Below, piece after piece: positions 28,385 to 38,027 of a DNA stretch of 38,027 nucleotides (positions within the stretch are counted from its first letter, which is position 1; each line of letters begins with the position of its first letter). Below the pieces are notes generated by a model that saw only the letters and a list, made by a program, of their open reading frames with translations, was not told the DNA's origin and ran no database searches. The DNA comes from Pantoea sp. Brub (lineage in GTDB: Bacteria > Pseudomonadota > Gammaproteobacteria > Enterobacterales > Enterobacteriaceae), in the NCBI GenBank assembly GCA_016642085.1, contig VOQV01000009.1, forward strand, positions 1-38,027. The letters are read 5' to 3'. The translations under genes and the position numbers were made by a program.

Positions 28385-29641
28385 ATGGATAAATTTCTTA
28401 TAAATGGACCTACATCTTTACATGGTGAAATAATTATATCTGGTGCAAAAAATGCAGCATTACCTATTCTTTTTGCAACTTTACTGACTGAAGAACCTGT
28501 TGAAATCCAAAATATTCCAAATTTACGTGATATTAATACTACCATTAAACTACTAACTTATTTAGGTGCAAAAATTGAATGCAAAAATTCTACTTATATA
28601 GATACTAGTAAAGTTAATTCTTGTAAAGTAATGTATGATTTAGCAAAATCTATGAGAGCTTCAATATGGGCTTTAGGTCCATTATTAGCAAGATTTGGTC
28701 ATGGTGCAATTTTATTACCAGGTGGTTGTGCTATTGGTGCTCGTCCAGTTGATCTCCATATTTTAGGTCTTAAATGCTTAGGAGCTAAAATAACAATAGA
28801 CAAAGGTTATCTTAACGCTAGTATAAATGGACGCCTAAAAGGTGCCACTATAGTAATGACAAAAATTAGTGTTGGTGCTACTGTGACTGTTATGATTGCA
28901 GCAACATTAGCGATAGGTATTACTGTTATCAAAAATGCTGCACGAGAACCAGAAATTGTAGATACTGCAAATTTTCTTAATATGTTAGGGGCAAAAATTA
29001 TAGGTGCAGGTAATAATGAAATTATTATTAAGGGAGTTAAACGCCTTAGAGGAGGAGTATATCGTATTTTACCAGACCGAATTGAAACTGGTACTTTTCT
29101 AGTAGCAGCAGCAGTTTCTGGTGGTAGTATTTTATGTCGAAATACTTTACCTCAAATATTAAGTTCTGTACTTTTAAAATTAACTCATGTAGGAGCTACA
29201 ATAAAAACTGGCAAAGATTGGATTAGTCTTGAAATGTTTGGTAAACGTCCAAAAGCAATTGACATACGTACAGCACCTTACCCTGGATTTCCAACTGATA
29301 TGCAATCACAATTTACCATTTTAAATTTAATAGCTAACGGTACTAGTGTAATTACAGAAACAATATTTGAAAACAGATTTATGCATATTCCTGAACTTAT
29401 ACGTATGGGTGCAAATCTTACAATCAGGAACAATAAAACTATTTGTCAAGGAGTTAAAACATTATCAGGAGCTAAAGTAATGGCAACTGATTTGAGAGCA
29501 TCAGCTAGTTTAGTAATAGCTGGTTGTATAGCACAAGGAACTACTTTAATAGAACACATTGATCATATTGATCGGGGTTATGAACATATAGAAAACAAAT
29601 TAAAAACTATAGGAGCTAAAATTAAAAGGATATCAAATTAA
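28385..29641 (+). CDS. murA: UDP-N-acetylglucosamine 1-carboxyvinyltransferase
   Basis: Adds enolpyruvate to UDP-GlcNAc, the first committed step of peptidoglycan synthesis and the target of fosfomycin. The 418 residues (E. coli 419) keep Lys22 in SGAKNAALP, the active-site Cys115 in [26 protein letters not shown], the catalytic Asp in FPTDMQSQF and the Arg in [10 protein letters not shown]. The sequence is little eroded. It converges on ispB with a hairpin in the 62-base gap. Confidence 0.98.
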   Translation: MDKFLINGPTSLHGEIIISGAKNAALPILFATLLTEEPVEIQNIPNLRDINTTIKLLTYLGAKIECKNSTYIDTSKVNSCKVMYDLAKSMRASIWALGPLLARFGHGAILLPGGCAIGARPVDLHILGLKCLGAKITIDKGYLNASINGRLKGATIVMTKISVGATVTVMIAATLAIGITVIKNAAREPEIVDTANFLNMLGAKIIGAGNNEIIIKGVKRLRGGVYRILPDRIETGTFLVAAAVSGGSILCRNTLPQILSSVLLKLTHVGATIKTGKDWISLEMFGKRPKAIDIRTAPYPGFPTDMQSQFTILNLIANGTSVITETIFENRFMHIPELIRMGANLTIRNNKTICQGVKTLSGAKVMATDLRASASLVIAGCIAQGTTLIEHIDHIDRGYEHIENKLKTIGAKIKRISN

Positions 29642-29644
29642 AAC

Positions 29645-29668
29645 ATTGTTATTTGGTGTAATAACAAT
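29645..29668. terminator. Hairpin between convergent murA and ispB
   Basis: A 9-bp perfect stem (29645-29653 with 29660-29668) and a 6-base loop TGGTGT, starting 4 bases after the murA stop and about 35 bases beyond the ispB stop. It could terminate transcription from both sides. It lacks T runs, so the call is positional. Confidence 0.5.
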
Positions 29669-29703
29669 AATAAATAATTTATATATTTTAAATATATTGT
29701 AAG

Positions 29704-30669
29704 TTAGCATTCAGTGCGAGGTATTAAAATATTAACGAGTGATTGTAATGCGGAACACCATAAACTTTCTGGTAGTATATCTAAAGCTAAAATAGCCTTG
29801 TCAGCTATTTTAGCAGCTTTATTACGTGCCCATTCTAATGATCCATACTCGTACATCATTTCTAATACGAAGTCTATTGAAATATTTTTGTTCTGTTTGA
29901 ATGCTTGCATAAGCATGTTTTTTTGTTTTTTAGAACTATTTTTAATTGCATGTATTAAAGGTAAAGTTATTTTTTTTTCTTTAAGATCATTACCTATTTC
30001 TTTTATTGAATTGCTGCTATTATTATAATCTAATATATCATTAATAATTTGAAAAGACATGCCTAAATAATATCCATATTTTTTTAATGCCTTTTCATAG
30101 ATTAATCCAGTTTCAGTCAGCATAGTAGAAATACAAGCTGAAATTTCAAATAGTCGAGCAGTTTTACGATCAATTACATGCATATAATATTTTTCAGAAT
30201 AATTTAGATTATTACAATTAATTAATTGTGAAACTTCTCCTTCAATAATGTTATGTAACACATTAGCAATAATTTTAGAAATTTTTTTAGACCCTATTTT
30301 ATTCATCATTTGAAAAGCACGTGCATACATAAAATCACCTATTAAGATACTTGCTGAATTTCCAAATAAAGCATTCGCACTTTTTTTTCCACGACGCGTA
30401 TTAGAATTATCTATTATGTCGTCATGTAATAATGTAGCATTATGAATAATTTCTATTAATGCTGCACTTAATATATGTAAATTACCACTATAACCTATTG
30501 CCTTAGCAGAAAGTAAAACAATAATAGGACGAATATTTTTGCCTCCATTAATAATGTGATGTGTGACATCTTGAATAAGAGATACATTTGAATGTAAATT
30601 TTCTAAAATTATTTTATTGATTGCATTAATATCTACAGCAAGTAGTTTATTAATTTGTTCTATTTTCAT
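29704..30669 (-). CDS. ispB: Octaprenyl diphosphate synthase
   Basis: Builds the C40 side chain of ubiquinone and menaquinone from farnesyl and isopentenyl diphosphates. The 321 residues (E. coli 323) have NGGKNIRPII, the first aspartate-rich motif DDIID (residues 83-87), RRGK, GDFMYARAFQ, KTARLFE and FQIINDILDY. The second aspartate-rich motif is NDILD (residues 210-214) where E. coli and almost all family members have DDxxD; the AAT codon is at 30042-30040. The reading frame is otherwise intact. The change may lower activity or be tolerated. It diverges from rplU as in E. coli. Confidence 0.95.
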   Translation of the reverse strand: MKIEQINKLLAVDINAINKIILENLHSNVSLIQDVTHHIINGGKNIRPIIVLLSAKAIGYSGNLHILSAALIEIIHNATLLHDDIIDNSNTRRGKKSANALFGNSASILIGDFMYARAFQMMNKIGSKKISKIIANVLHNIIEGEVSQLINCNNLNYSEKYYMHVIDRKTARLFEISACISTMLTETGLIYEKALKKYGYYLGMSFQIINDILDYNNSSNSIKEIGNDLKEKKITLPLIHAIKNSSKKQKNMLMQAFKQNKNISIDFVLEMMYEYGSLEWARNKAAKIADKAILALDILPESLWCSALQSLVNILIPRTEC

Positions 30670-30897
30670 ATATTTTTCAATTTTTAAAATATTGTTGTTA
30701 TAACAAAAATTATTTTAAAACAAACAATTTTTATCATTGTTTAATAAATTTAATTTTAATAATATGTTTTTCTTTAATTTAAAATGAAATATAATAATAT
30801 TATTACTTTAAATAATATTCTAAAATCAAATTTATTTTTTTTAATTGTTAATTCAGTTGTAAAAAATTGAACAAATAAATTTAGGAGTAAATTTTAT

Positions 30898-31233
30898 ATG
30901 TATGCTGTTTTTCAAAGTGGTGGTAAACAACATAAAGTAACTGAAGGCCAAACTATTCGTTTAGAAAAAATACGTGCTGATATTGGTAAGTGTATTGAAT
31001 TACATCAAATTTTAATGATCGTCAATAAAGATCAAATAAATATTGGTACACCTTTTATTACAGGTAGTTTAATTAAAGCTGAAGTAATATCTCATATTCG
31101 TGGCAAAAAAATTACAATTATTAAATTTCGTAGACGTAAACATTACCGTAAACAACAAGGACATCGTCAGTACTTTACTAATGTAAAAATATTAAATATT
31201 GTTAATTTAAATGGAGTGACAAATGGCTCATAA
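30898..31233 (+). CDS. rplU: 50S ribosomal protein L21
   Basis: Large-subunit protein that binds 23S rRNA. The 111 residues (E. coli 103) match from [19 protein letters not shown] to [19 protein letters not shown]. The C terminus runs about eight residues beyond the E. coli end and overlaps the start of rpmA by 11 bases, apparently because the original stop was lost. A GGAG ribosome-binding site precedes the ATG. It is first gene of rplU-rpmA-obgE. Confidence 0.97.
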   Translation: MYAVFQSGGKQHKVTEGQTIRLEKIRADIGKCIELHQILMIVNKDQINIGTPFITGSLIKAEVISHIRGKKITIIKFRRRKHYRKQQGHRQYFTNVKILNIVNLNGVTNGS

Positions 31234-31480
31234 AAAAGCTGGAGGTTCAAGTAGAAACGGACGGGATTCTCATTCAAAACGTCTAGGAATAAAACGTTTT
31301 GGAGGTGAGTTGGTATCAGCTGGTAGTATTATTGTTCGACAACGTGGCACTAAATTTCATGCTGGAAATAATGTAGGATGTGGAAGAGATCATACTTTAT
31401 TTGCTACTATAGAAGGAAAAGTTAAATTTGAAATAAAGGGATCAAAAAATCGCAGATATGTTAGTATTATTAACAAATAG
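31223..31480 (+). CDS. rpmA: 50S ribosomal protein L27
   Basis: Large-subunit protein whose N terminus reaches the peptidyl-transferase centre. The 85 residues equal the E. coli length, with [45 protein letters not shown] and DHTLFA. The start codon lies inside the end of rplU, with GGAG at 31212-31215 as ribosome-binding site. The two genes are thus translationally linked, unlike in E. coli where they are spaced apart. Confidence 0.98.
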   Translation: MAHKKAGGSSRNGRDSHSKRLGIKRFGGELVSAGSIIVRQRGTKFHAGNNVGCGRDHTLFATIEGKVKFEIKGSKNRRYVSIINK

Positions 31481-31516
31481 ATTTTTATTTAATTATTTAA
31501 AATATTAAAAATATAA

Positions 31517-32533
<1,017 letters not shown>

Positions 32534-33055
32534 TAAAGTAGAATTAATTATAAATTTTTAACAGCTAACAAATTTTATAATATAAAAAACAATCATGTAT
32601 TAAAATAACAAATATTATTAAATCATTATTAGTTAAAATTTATTTAATATTTTTAAACATATTATATGTTAATAAGATGATTGTATTAGACAATAACATT
32701 ACATTATGTGCTATAAAAATAGCATTTCATTATCTGAATAATAATTATATAAATGTTTTATAAAAAAGTAAAATATTTAAATTATATTTAATATATTTAG
32801 ATATTTTATAAATACAAACAATAAATTTCTTAACCGTGCTTAGCATATATTAAAAAAATAATGTTTATGATAAATACAGATTATATTATATACTATAATT
32901 TAATTCTTAAATTTTGTAAGATGTTTGAATATTTTATTTAATTAATATATTAATTAAATAAAATTATAATATTAAACTTAAAAATATAATAATATTTTTT
33001 TATAATTTAATTACATTATTTAATTAGGAGAATATTAATAAAGGAGAAAAAATAA
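32534..33055. other. Gap obgE / greA
   Basis: 522 bases where E. coli has dacB on the opposite strand. I see no readable remnant of dacB on either strand, no RNA gene and no strong hairpin. Just before greA there are two purine-rich ribosome-binding-like motifs (AGGAG and AAAGGAG), the second at proper distance from the ATG. Confidence 0.45.
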
Positions 33056-33532
33056 ATGAATCACTTTCCCATGACATTAAAGGGTGTTGAAATTTTAAGA
33101 AAAGAACTAAACGAATTAAAAACTATTAAACGTCCTCGTATTATTGCATCTATAGCTGCAGCACGAGAATTTGGAGATTTAAAGGAAAATGCTGAATATC
33201 ATGCGGCACGTGAAGAACAAATTTTTTGTGAAGGACGTATTAAAGAAATTCAAAATAAATTATCTAATGCTCAAATAATTGATATTACTCAAATACCAAA
33301 AACTGGAAAAGCTATTTTTGGTTCTACTGTAAGTATATTAAACATTCATACAAAGGAGAAGTTTACTTATTGTATTGTAGGTGATGATGAATCTGATTTT
33401 AAAAAAAACTTAATTTCTATAAATTCACCAATTGCTCGTGGTTTAATAGGAAAAAAGTATAATGACATTGCTATAATTAATACTCCTGGTGGTCATGTAA
33501 AATACAAAATATTAAAAGTAGAATATCTTTAA
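33056..33532 (+). CDS. greA: Transcription elongation factor GreA
   Basis: Stimulates cleavage of backtracked RNA in stalled RNA polymerase. The 158 residues equal the E. coli length. The N-terminal coiled coil carries the catalytic acidic tip in [12 protein letters not shown], followed by [14 protein letters not shown] and the C-terminal FKBP-like domain ending KVEYL. The AAAGGAG ribosome-binding site is strong. Neighbouring dacB and yhbY of E. coli are gone. Confidence 0.98.
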   Translation: MNHFPMTLKGVEILRKELNELKTIKRPRIIASIAAAREFGDLKENAEYHAAREEQIFCEGRIKEIQNKLSNAQIIDITQIPKTGKAIFGSTVSILNIHTKEKFTYCIVGDDESDFKKNLISINSPIARGLIGKKYNDIAIINTPGGHVKYKILKVEYL

Positions 33533-34263
33533 ACAAAGATTGAAATATATACATATATAATTAACTGATCATATTAATATAGCCAAATGGGGTTGTATCT
33601 ATCAATAGCCCAGCCCCATAGCCGATATTATATTAATAATATATGAACATATCATATTATTTTGCATGATATATAAATTATTTGTTAGCTATATAATAAA
33701 TATCATTTTATTTTTTACTTATACAGGGATTGAAATTAAACAAATTTATCGCCATTTCGAATAATATATTAAAAATAATATTTACTAATATATAATATAC
33801 CATGTAGAAGATATGGTATTTATATATCTATCATAATGAAACTTATATCTTTATTTCTGTTTTTTTATAAAAATCAATGTAAAATGTTTTAAGCTTTTAA
33901 AAGCATATGCTATTTAATATGATTATTATATTAAATAATGCCTCAATTAATTTTTTTGAGCAAGAAAATTGAATTTTGTATATAAAAGACATAATATAAT
34001 TTATATTTTTATTGAATAAAGAAGTTTTTAATTGATATTATGAATTATCTTATTATTTAATAATAAAATGTTTAATATGATAAAATATAAAACAATATTA
34101 ACTGACTGTTGAAATTTTTAAACTGAAGTTTATTTCTTTAATCATTTAATTTAAATATATTATGTATTGTGGCTGTTGGGTGAATGAAAAATTTAATTAC
34201 AAAAAAATAATCTATAATACCCTTAGCTATCTGTTAACATTGTTGTAATATGAGGTTAATCCT
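33533..34263. other. Long gap greA / ftsH; rlmE and yhbY missing
   Basis: 731 bases where E. coli has yhbY and rlmE. Near the right end, positions 34120-34150 could be read as a fragment of an RlmE C terminus, but this is too short to trust. The notable parts are the GC-rich structured element (33572-33638), a GCTTTTAAAAGC palindrome (33893-33904), and a TATAAT at 34213-34218 without a good -35 that could serve ftsH. Confidence 0.45.
33572..33638 (+). ncRNA. Bipartite structured element after greA
   Basis: An inner stem ATGGGGTTG / CAGCCCCAT (33587-33595 with 33611-33619, one G-T pair) is enclosed by an outer 10-bp stem (33572-33581 with 33629-33638), giving a 67-base foldable unit with an asymmetric internal loop. 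The inner stem is markedly GC-rich for this region. It begins 40 bases after the greA stop and has no T run, so it is not a standard terminator. It could be a 3' UTR element, a processed small RNA or an unusual terminator. Confidence 0.4.
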
Positions 34264-36144
34264 TTGAGCGATATGGCGAAAAACCTAATTCTTTGGTTAG
34301 TCATAGCAATAGTTTTAATATCTATATTCCAAGGATTTGGTCCCGGTGAATCAACTAGTAATAAAGTTGATTATACTACTTTTTTATCACAAGTAAACCA
34401 AGATAGAGTTAGTGAAGCTCGTATTAATGGACGAGAAATTACTTTTGTGAGAAAAGATAATAGTAAGTATATTACTTATGTTCCGATTAATGATCCTAAA
34501 TTGCTTGATATTTTATTAACTAAAAACGTTAAGGTAATTGGTAATCCACCAGAAGAACCTAGTCTATTAACTTCAATACTTATTTCTTGGTTTCCAATGA
34601 TTTTATTAATTGGAGTTTGGATTTTTTTTATGCGTCAAATACAGAGCGGTGGTAGAGGTGCAATGTCTTTTGGTAAAAGCAAAGCTCGTATGTTAAGTGA
34701 AGATCAAGTGAAAACTACTTTTAATGATGTTGCTGGTTGTGATGAAGCTAAAGAAGAAGTTAGTGAGTTAGTTGAATATTTACGTGAACCAGATCGTTTC
34801 CAAAAGCTAGGAGGTAAAATACCAAAAGGAGTACTAATGGTAGGTCCACCAGGAACTGGTAAAACTTTATTAGCAAAAGCGATTGCTGGAGAGGCAAAAG
34901 TACCATTTTTTACTATTTCAGGTTCAGATTTTGTTGAAATGTTTGTCGGTGTTGGGGCATCTCGAGTTAGAGATATGTTTGAACAAGCAAAAAAAACAGC
35001 TCCTTGTATTATTTTTATTGATGAAATAGATGCTGTAGGACGTCAACGTGGGGCTGGTTTAGGTGGAGGTCATGATGAACGTGAACAAACATTGAATCAA
35101 ATGTTAGTTGAAATGGACGGATTTGAAGGAAACGAAGGAATTATAGTTATCGCGGCTACAAATCGTCCCGATGTCTTAGATCCTGCTTTATTACGTCCAG
35201 GTCGATTTGATCGTCAAGTCATTGTTGGGTTACCAGATGTTCGTGGTCGTGAACAAATTTTAAAAATCCATATGAAAAAAGTTCCTTTATCAAAGGACAC
35301 CAAACCAACTATAATTGCACGTGGAACACCAGGTTTTTCTGGAGCAGATCTAGCTAATCTTGTTAATGAAGCAGCATTATTTGCTGCAAGATTTAATAAA
35401 AAAGTTGTTTCAATGATTGAATTCGAAAGAGCAAAAGATAAAATTTTAATGGGTGCAGAACGTCGTTCTTTAGTCATGACTGAATCTCAAAAAGAATCTA
35501 CTGCATATCATGAAGCAGGTCATGCTATTATTGGTCGTTTGGTACCTAATCATGATCCAGTACATAAAGTAACTATTATTCCGAGAGGTAGGGCTTTAGG
35601 TGTAACTTTTTTCCTTCCTGAAAAAGATGAAATTAGTATAAGTCGTCAAAAATTAGAAAGTCAAATTTCTACTCTTTATGGAGGACGTTTAGCAGAAGAA
35701 GTTATATATGGCATAGAGCATGTTTCGACAGGTGCATCAAATGATATTAAAGTTGCAACTAATTTAGCTAGAAATATGGTAACTCAATGGGGATTTTCTG
35801 AAAAATTAGGTCCATTATTATATACTGAAGAAGAAGGAGAAATATTTTTAGGACGGTCAGTGGCTAAAGCTAAACATATGTCTGATGAAACAGCTAGAAT
35901 TATTGATCAAGAAGTAAAAAATTTAATAGATAGGAATTATCAACGAGCTCGCATAATTCTTAATGAAAATATTGATATACTTCATGAAATGAAAGAAGCA
36001 TTAATGAAATATGAAACTATTGATGTTAATCAAATAGATGATCTTATGTCACGTCGTAAAGTCCGTTTACCAGAAAGTTGGGATAATGATAATAATACTA
36101 AAAAAGTAACAAATGAAACAGATATTTTAATAGGTAAATCTTAA
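34264..36144 (+). CDS. ftsH: ATP-dependent zinc metalloprotease FtsH
   Basis: Membrane-bound AAA protease that degrades LpxC, sigma-32 and damaged membrane proteins. The 626 residues have two membrane segments (about 8-24 and 100-122). Walker A GPPGTGKT is at 194-201, followed by [14 protein letters not shown], the second region of homology [19 protein letters not shown], and the zinc site HEAGH at 416-420. The body is nearly identical to E. coli, but the disordered tail is about 20 residues shorter. The start is TTG at 34264: GAGG at 34252-34255 is well spaced for it, while the in-frame ATG at 34273 (E. coli MAKNLIL) is 17 bases away. It precedes folP-glmM as in E. coli. Confidence 0.97.
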   Translation: MSDMAKNLILWLVIAIVLISIFQGFGPGESTSNKVDYTTFLSQVNQDRVSEARINGREITFVRKDNSKYITYVPINDPKLLDILLTKNVKVIGNPPEEPSLLTSILISWFPMILLIGVWIFFMRQIQSGGRGAMSFGKSKARMLSEDQVKTTFNDVAGCDEAKEEVSELVEYLREPDRFQKLGGKIPKGVLMVGPPGTGKTLLAKAIAGEAKVPFFTISGSDFVEMFVGVGASRVRDMFEQAKKTAPCIIFIDEIDAVGRQRGAGLGGGHDEREQTLNQMLVEMDGFEGNEGIIVIAATNRPDVLDPALLRPGRFDRQVIVGLPDVRGREQILKIHMKKVPLSKDTKPTIIARGTPGFSGADLANLVNEAALFAARFNKKVVSMIEFERAKDKILMGAERRSLVMTESQKESTAYHEAGHAIIGRLVPNHDPVHKVTIIPRGRALGVTFFLPEKDEISISRQKLESQISTLYGGRLAEEVIYGIEHVSTGASNDIKVATNLARNMVTQWGFSEKLGPLLYTEEEGEIFLGRSVAKAKHMSDETARIIDQEVKNLIDRNYQRARIILNENIDILHEMKEALMKYETIDVNQIDDLMSRRKVRLPESWDNDNNTKKVTNETDILIGKS

Positions 36145-36253
36145 ATATTACAAAATAAAATATTAATATTATTTAGTAAATCCAATATTTATTAATAATA
36201 TTTTTGTAATATAGATAGTATATCTTAAATTAAGATTTAATAATGGATTTTAT

Positions 36254-37093
36254 ATGAAGCTTTTTGCTCGTGATTCTTATCTTGATTTATCAACTACTCC
36301 TAAAATCATGGGTATTTTAAATGTTACTCCTGATTCTTTTTCAGATGGAGGCAAATACTATTTATTAGATAGTGCATTAAAACATGTTAATAATATGATT
36401 AAATTAGGAGCTGATATTATTGATATAGGTGGTGAATCAACTAAGCCAGGAGCTAATAATGTTTGTACTGAAGAAGAATTGGAACGTGTTATTCCTATTA
36501 TAGAAGCTGTTGCAAAACGTTTCAATATTTGGATTTCTGTAAATACTTCAAAAACTAAAGTAATGCATGAATCTATAAAAGCAGGAGTGCATATAATTAA
36601 TGATATTCGTGCTTTATCTTATCCAGGAGCCATTGAAATAGCGGCTGATAGTAAATTACCTGTTTGTTTAATGCATATGCAAGGTAAACCAATTAATATG
36701 CAAATACAACCTAGATACAATAATATAATTACTGAAATTAACGATTATTTTATTAAGCAAATTAATCGATATCAATCTGCAGGAATAAGCTTGAATAATA
36801 TTATCCTTGATCCAGGTTTTGGTTTTGGTAAAAATATAAATCATAATTATCAATTATTATATAATCTACATAAATTTCATTATTTTAATTTACCATTATT
36901 AGTAGGTATGTCACGTAAATCTATGATTTATCAATTATTAAATGTTTTACCATCTCAAAGTTTAATAGGTAGTCTTACATGTGCAATTATTGCTGCCATG
37001 CAAAATGTACAAATTATTCGTGTACATGATATAAAAGAAACAGTTAATGCAATGCATATAATAAAATTAATGATGATGGTCAAGGAATATTGA
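36254..37093 (+). CDS. folP: Dihydropteroate synthase
   Basis: Condenses p-aminobenzoate with the pterin diphosphate in folate synthesis; the sulfonamide target. The 279 residues (E. coli 282) contain [69 protein letters not shown] and [10 protein letters not shown]. Two substitutions fall in conserved loops. The pterin-binding Asp of SVDTSK (Asp96 in E. coli) is Asn97 here (codon 36542-36544), and GESTRPG is GESTKPG. The frame is intact. It lies 109 bases after ftsH and 5 bases before glmM, so an operon is likely. Confidence 0.96.
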   Translation: MKLFARDSYLDLSTTPKIMGILNVTPDSFSDGGKYYLLDSALKHVNNMIKLGADIIDIGGESTKPGANNVCTEEELERVIPIIEAVAKRFNIWISVNTSKTKVMHESIKAGVHIINDIRALSYPGAIEIAADSKLPVCLMHMQGKPINMQIQPRYNNIITEINDYFIKQINRYQSAGISLNNIILDPGFGFGKNINHNYQLLYNLHKFHYFNLPLLVGMSRKSMIYQLLNVLPSQSLIGSLTCAIIAAMQNVQIIRVHDIKETVNAMHIIKLMMMVKEY

Positions 37094-37098
37094 AACAT

Positions 37099-38027
37099 AT
37101 GAGTAATTGTAAGTATTTTGGTACAGACGGTATTAGAGGTACAGTAGGTGAACCGCCAATTACTCCTGATTTTGTTTTAAAGTTAGGCTGGGCATCTGGC
37201 AAAGTATTATCTCGTCATGGATCTAAGAAAATAATTATTGGCAAAGATACACGCATTTCTGGTTATATGTTAGAATCAGCATTAGAAGCTGGTTTGTCAG
37301 CAGCTGGATTATCAGCAGCTTTTACTGGTCCTATGCCAACTCCTGCAATCGCCTATTTAACTCGTACATTTCGTGCAGAAGCAGGTATTGTTATTTCTGC
37401 ATCACATAATCCTTTTCATGATAACGGTATTAAATTTTTTTCCTCAGAAGGAATTAAATTACCTGATAATGTAGAAAAAGCTATTGAATTAGAAATAGAA
37501 AAACCTATTTCTTGTGTACATTCTACATATTTAGGACGAGCTAGTCGTATTGTTGATGCAGCTGGACGTTATATAGAATTTTGCAAATCAACTTTTCCAA
37601 ATCAATTAAACTTAAATAATTTAAAAATTGTTGTAGATTGTGCAAATGGAGCTACTTATCACATTGCACCAAAAGTATTAAGTGAACTTGGAGCTAATGT
37701 AATTACTATAGCAGCTAAACCAAATGGAATAAACATTAATGAAAATTGTGGTGTAACAAATATAAAATATTTGCAAAAGATCGTGTTATCGGAAAAGGCC
37801 GATATAGGTTTGGCTTATGATGGTGATGGTGATCGAGTTATAATGATTGATCATTTAGGAAATAAAGTAAATGGAGATCAAATACTTTATATTATAGCAT
37901 ATGAAGATTTACGCATGGGAAATTTAAAAGGAGGAGTGGTAGGAACATTAATGAGTAATATGGGATTAGAATTAGCATTTAAAAAATTAGGTATTCCTTT
38001 TGTACGAGCAGAAGTTGGAGATCGTTA
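37099..38027 (+). CDS. glmM: Phosphoglucosamine mutase (partial, runs off the window)
   Basis: Converts glucosamine 6-phosphate to glucosamine 1-phosphate for UDP-GlcNAc, which feeds peptidoglycan (murA) and LPS. The frame starts at ATG 37099 with [20 protein letters not shown] and stays open to the end, giving about 309 of roughly 445 residues. The catalytic Ser102 is in ISASHNP, the metal loop is YDGDGDRV, and [20 protein letters not shown] matches E. coli; sequence ends at VGDR. The start is 5 bases after the folP stop, as in the compact E. coli folP-glmM pair. Confidence 0.97.
   Translation, partial: MSNCKYFGTDGIRGTVGEPPITPDFVLKLGWASGKVLSRHGSKKIIIGKDTRISGYMLESALEAGLSAAGLSAAFTGPMPTPAIAYLTRTFRAEAGIVISASHNPFHDNGIKFFSSEGIKLPDNVEKAIELEIEKPISCVHSTYLGRASRIVDAAGRYIEFCKSTFPNQLNLNNLKIVVDCANGATYHIAPKVLSELGANVITIAAKPNGININENCGVTNIKYLQKIVLSEKADIGLAYDGDGDRVIMIDHLGNKVNGDQILYIIAYEDLRMGNLKGGVVGTLMSNMGLELAFKKLGIPFVRAEVGDR

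Noticed and set aside
29714-30028. 104-codon plus-strand frame inside ispB
   Set aside because: Antisense shadow of ispB, no ribosome-binding site and no recognisable family.
34105-34140. Possible sigma-32 promoter for ftsH (TTGAAA)
   Set aside because: No matching CCCCATnT -10 element at the right distance.
34100-34180. Possible remnant of rlmE just before ftsH
   Set aside because: Only about four residues (EVY plus context) resemble the RlmE end, well within chance.
35214-35477. 87-codon minus-strand frame inside ftsH
   Set aside because: Antisense shadow of the highly conserved ftsH ATPase region.

Overview
The window is a stretch of a very AT-rich (roughly a quarter G+C by eye), reduced chromosome of an Enterobacterales-type gammaproteobacterium. 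Nearly every protein aligns along its length with an E. coli K-12 protein. The gene order follows two blocks of the E. coli map, but many genes have been deleted from between the survivors, leaving long AT-rich gaps with occasional decayed genes. Retained lysine and methionine entry enzymes, retained LPS transport and Kdo genes, a strong groE operon and no mobile elements fit an obligate insect nutritional endosymbiont. A Blochmannia-like lineage is the best guess, but the genus is inference only.

Layout: positions 1-210 hold the tail of an rRNA operon (5S rRNA, tRNA-Asp). Positions 440-18700 follow the E. coli 90-94 min order: metA, pgi, lysC, plsB, yjbJ, dusA, dnaB, a YitT-family membrane protein, ssb, an unidentified decayed gene, tRNA-Phe, cutA, fxsA, groES-groEL, efp and a decayed epmA. 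Positions 18800-38027 follow the E. coli 71-72 min order: degQ, zapG, zapE, rplM-rpsI, sspB, lptB-lptA-lptC-kdsC-kdsD, ibaG-murA, ispB, rplU-rpmA-obgE, greA, ftsH-folP-glmM. The last gene runs off the right edge.

How the genes work together: metA and lysC commit homoserine and aspartate to methionine and lysine. kdsD and kdsC make Kdo, lptA/B/C move LPS to the outer membrane, and plsB starts phospholipid synthesis. murA and glmM feed peptidoglycan. ispB makes the quinone side chain and folP makes folate. groESL, ftsH, degQ and sspB handle protein quality control. dnaB, ssb, greA and the ribosomal proteins are core information processing.

Most interesting observations: (1) MetA and LysC both carry substitutions at positions where E. 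coli mutants lose end-product feedback inhibition (MetA R27C and I296T; LysC M318L, G323S and T344I in E. coli numbering), and no lysine riboswitch is visible before lysC. This suggests parallel deregulation of two provisioned amino acids. (2) efp keeps its modifiable Lys34, but the EpmA lysine ligase gene just downstream is a clear pseudogene and epmB is absent from its usual place. (3) Catalytic-motif substitutions occur in folP (D96N equivalent) and ispB (second DDxxD is NDILD). (4) There are several strong hairpins, including a perfect 26-bp stem near tRNA-Phe and a bipartite GC-rich element after greA. No CRISPR, IS, prophage, defence or biosynthetic cluster was seen, and I do not see a wholly new system here.
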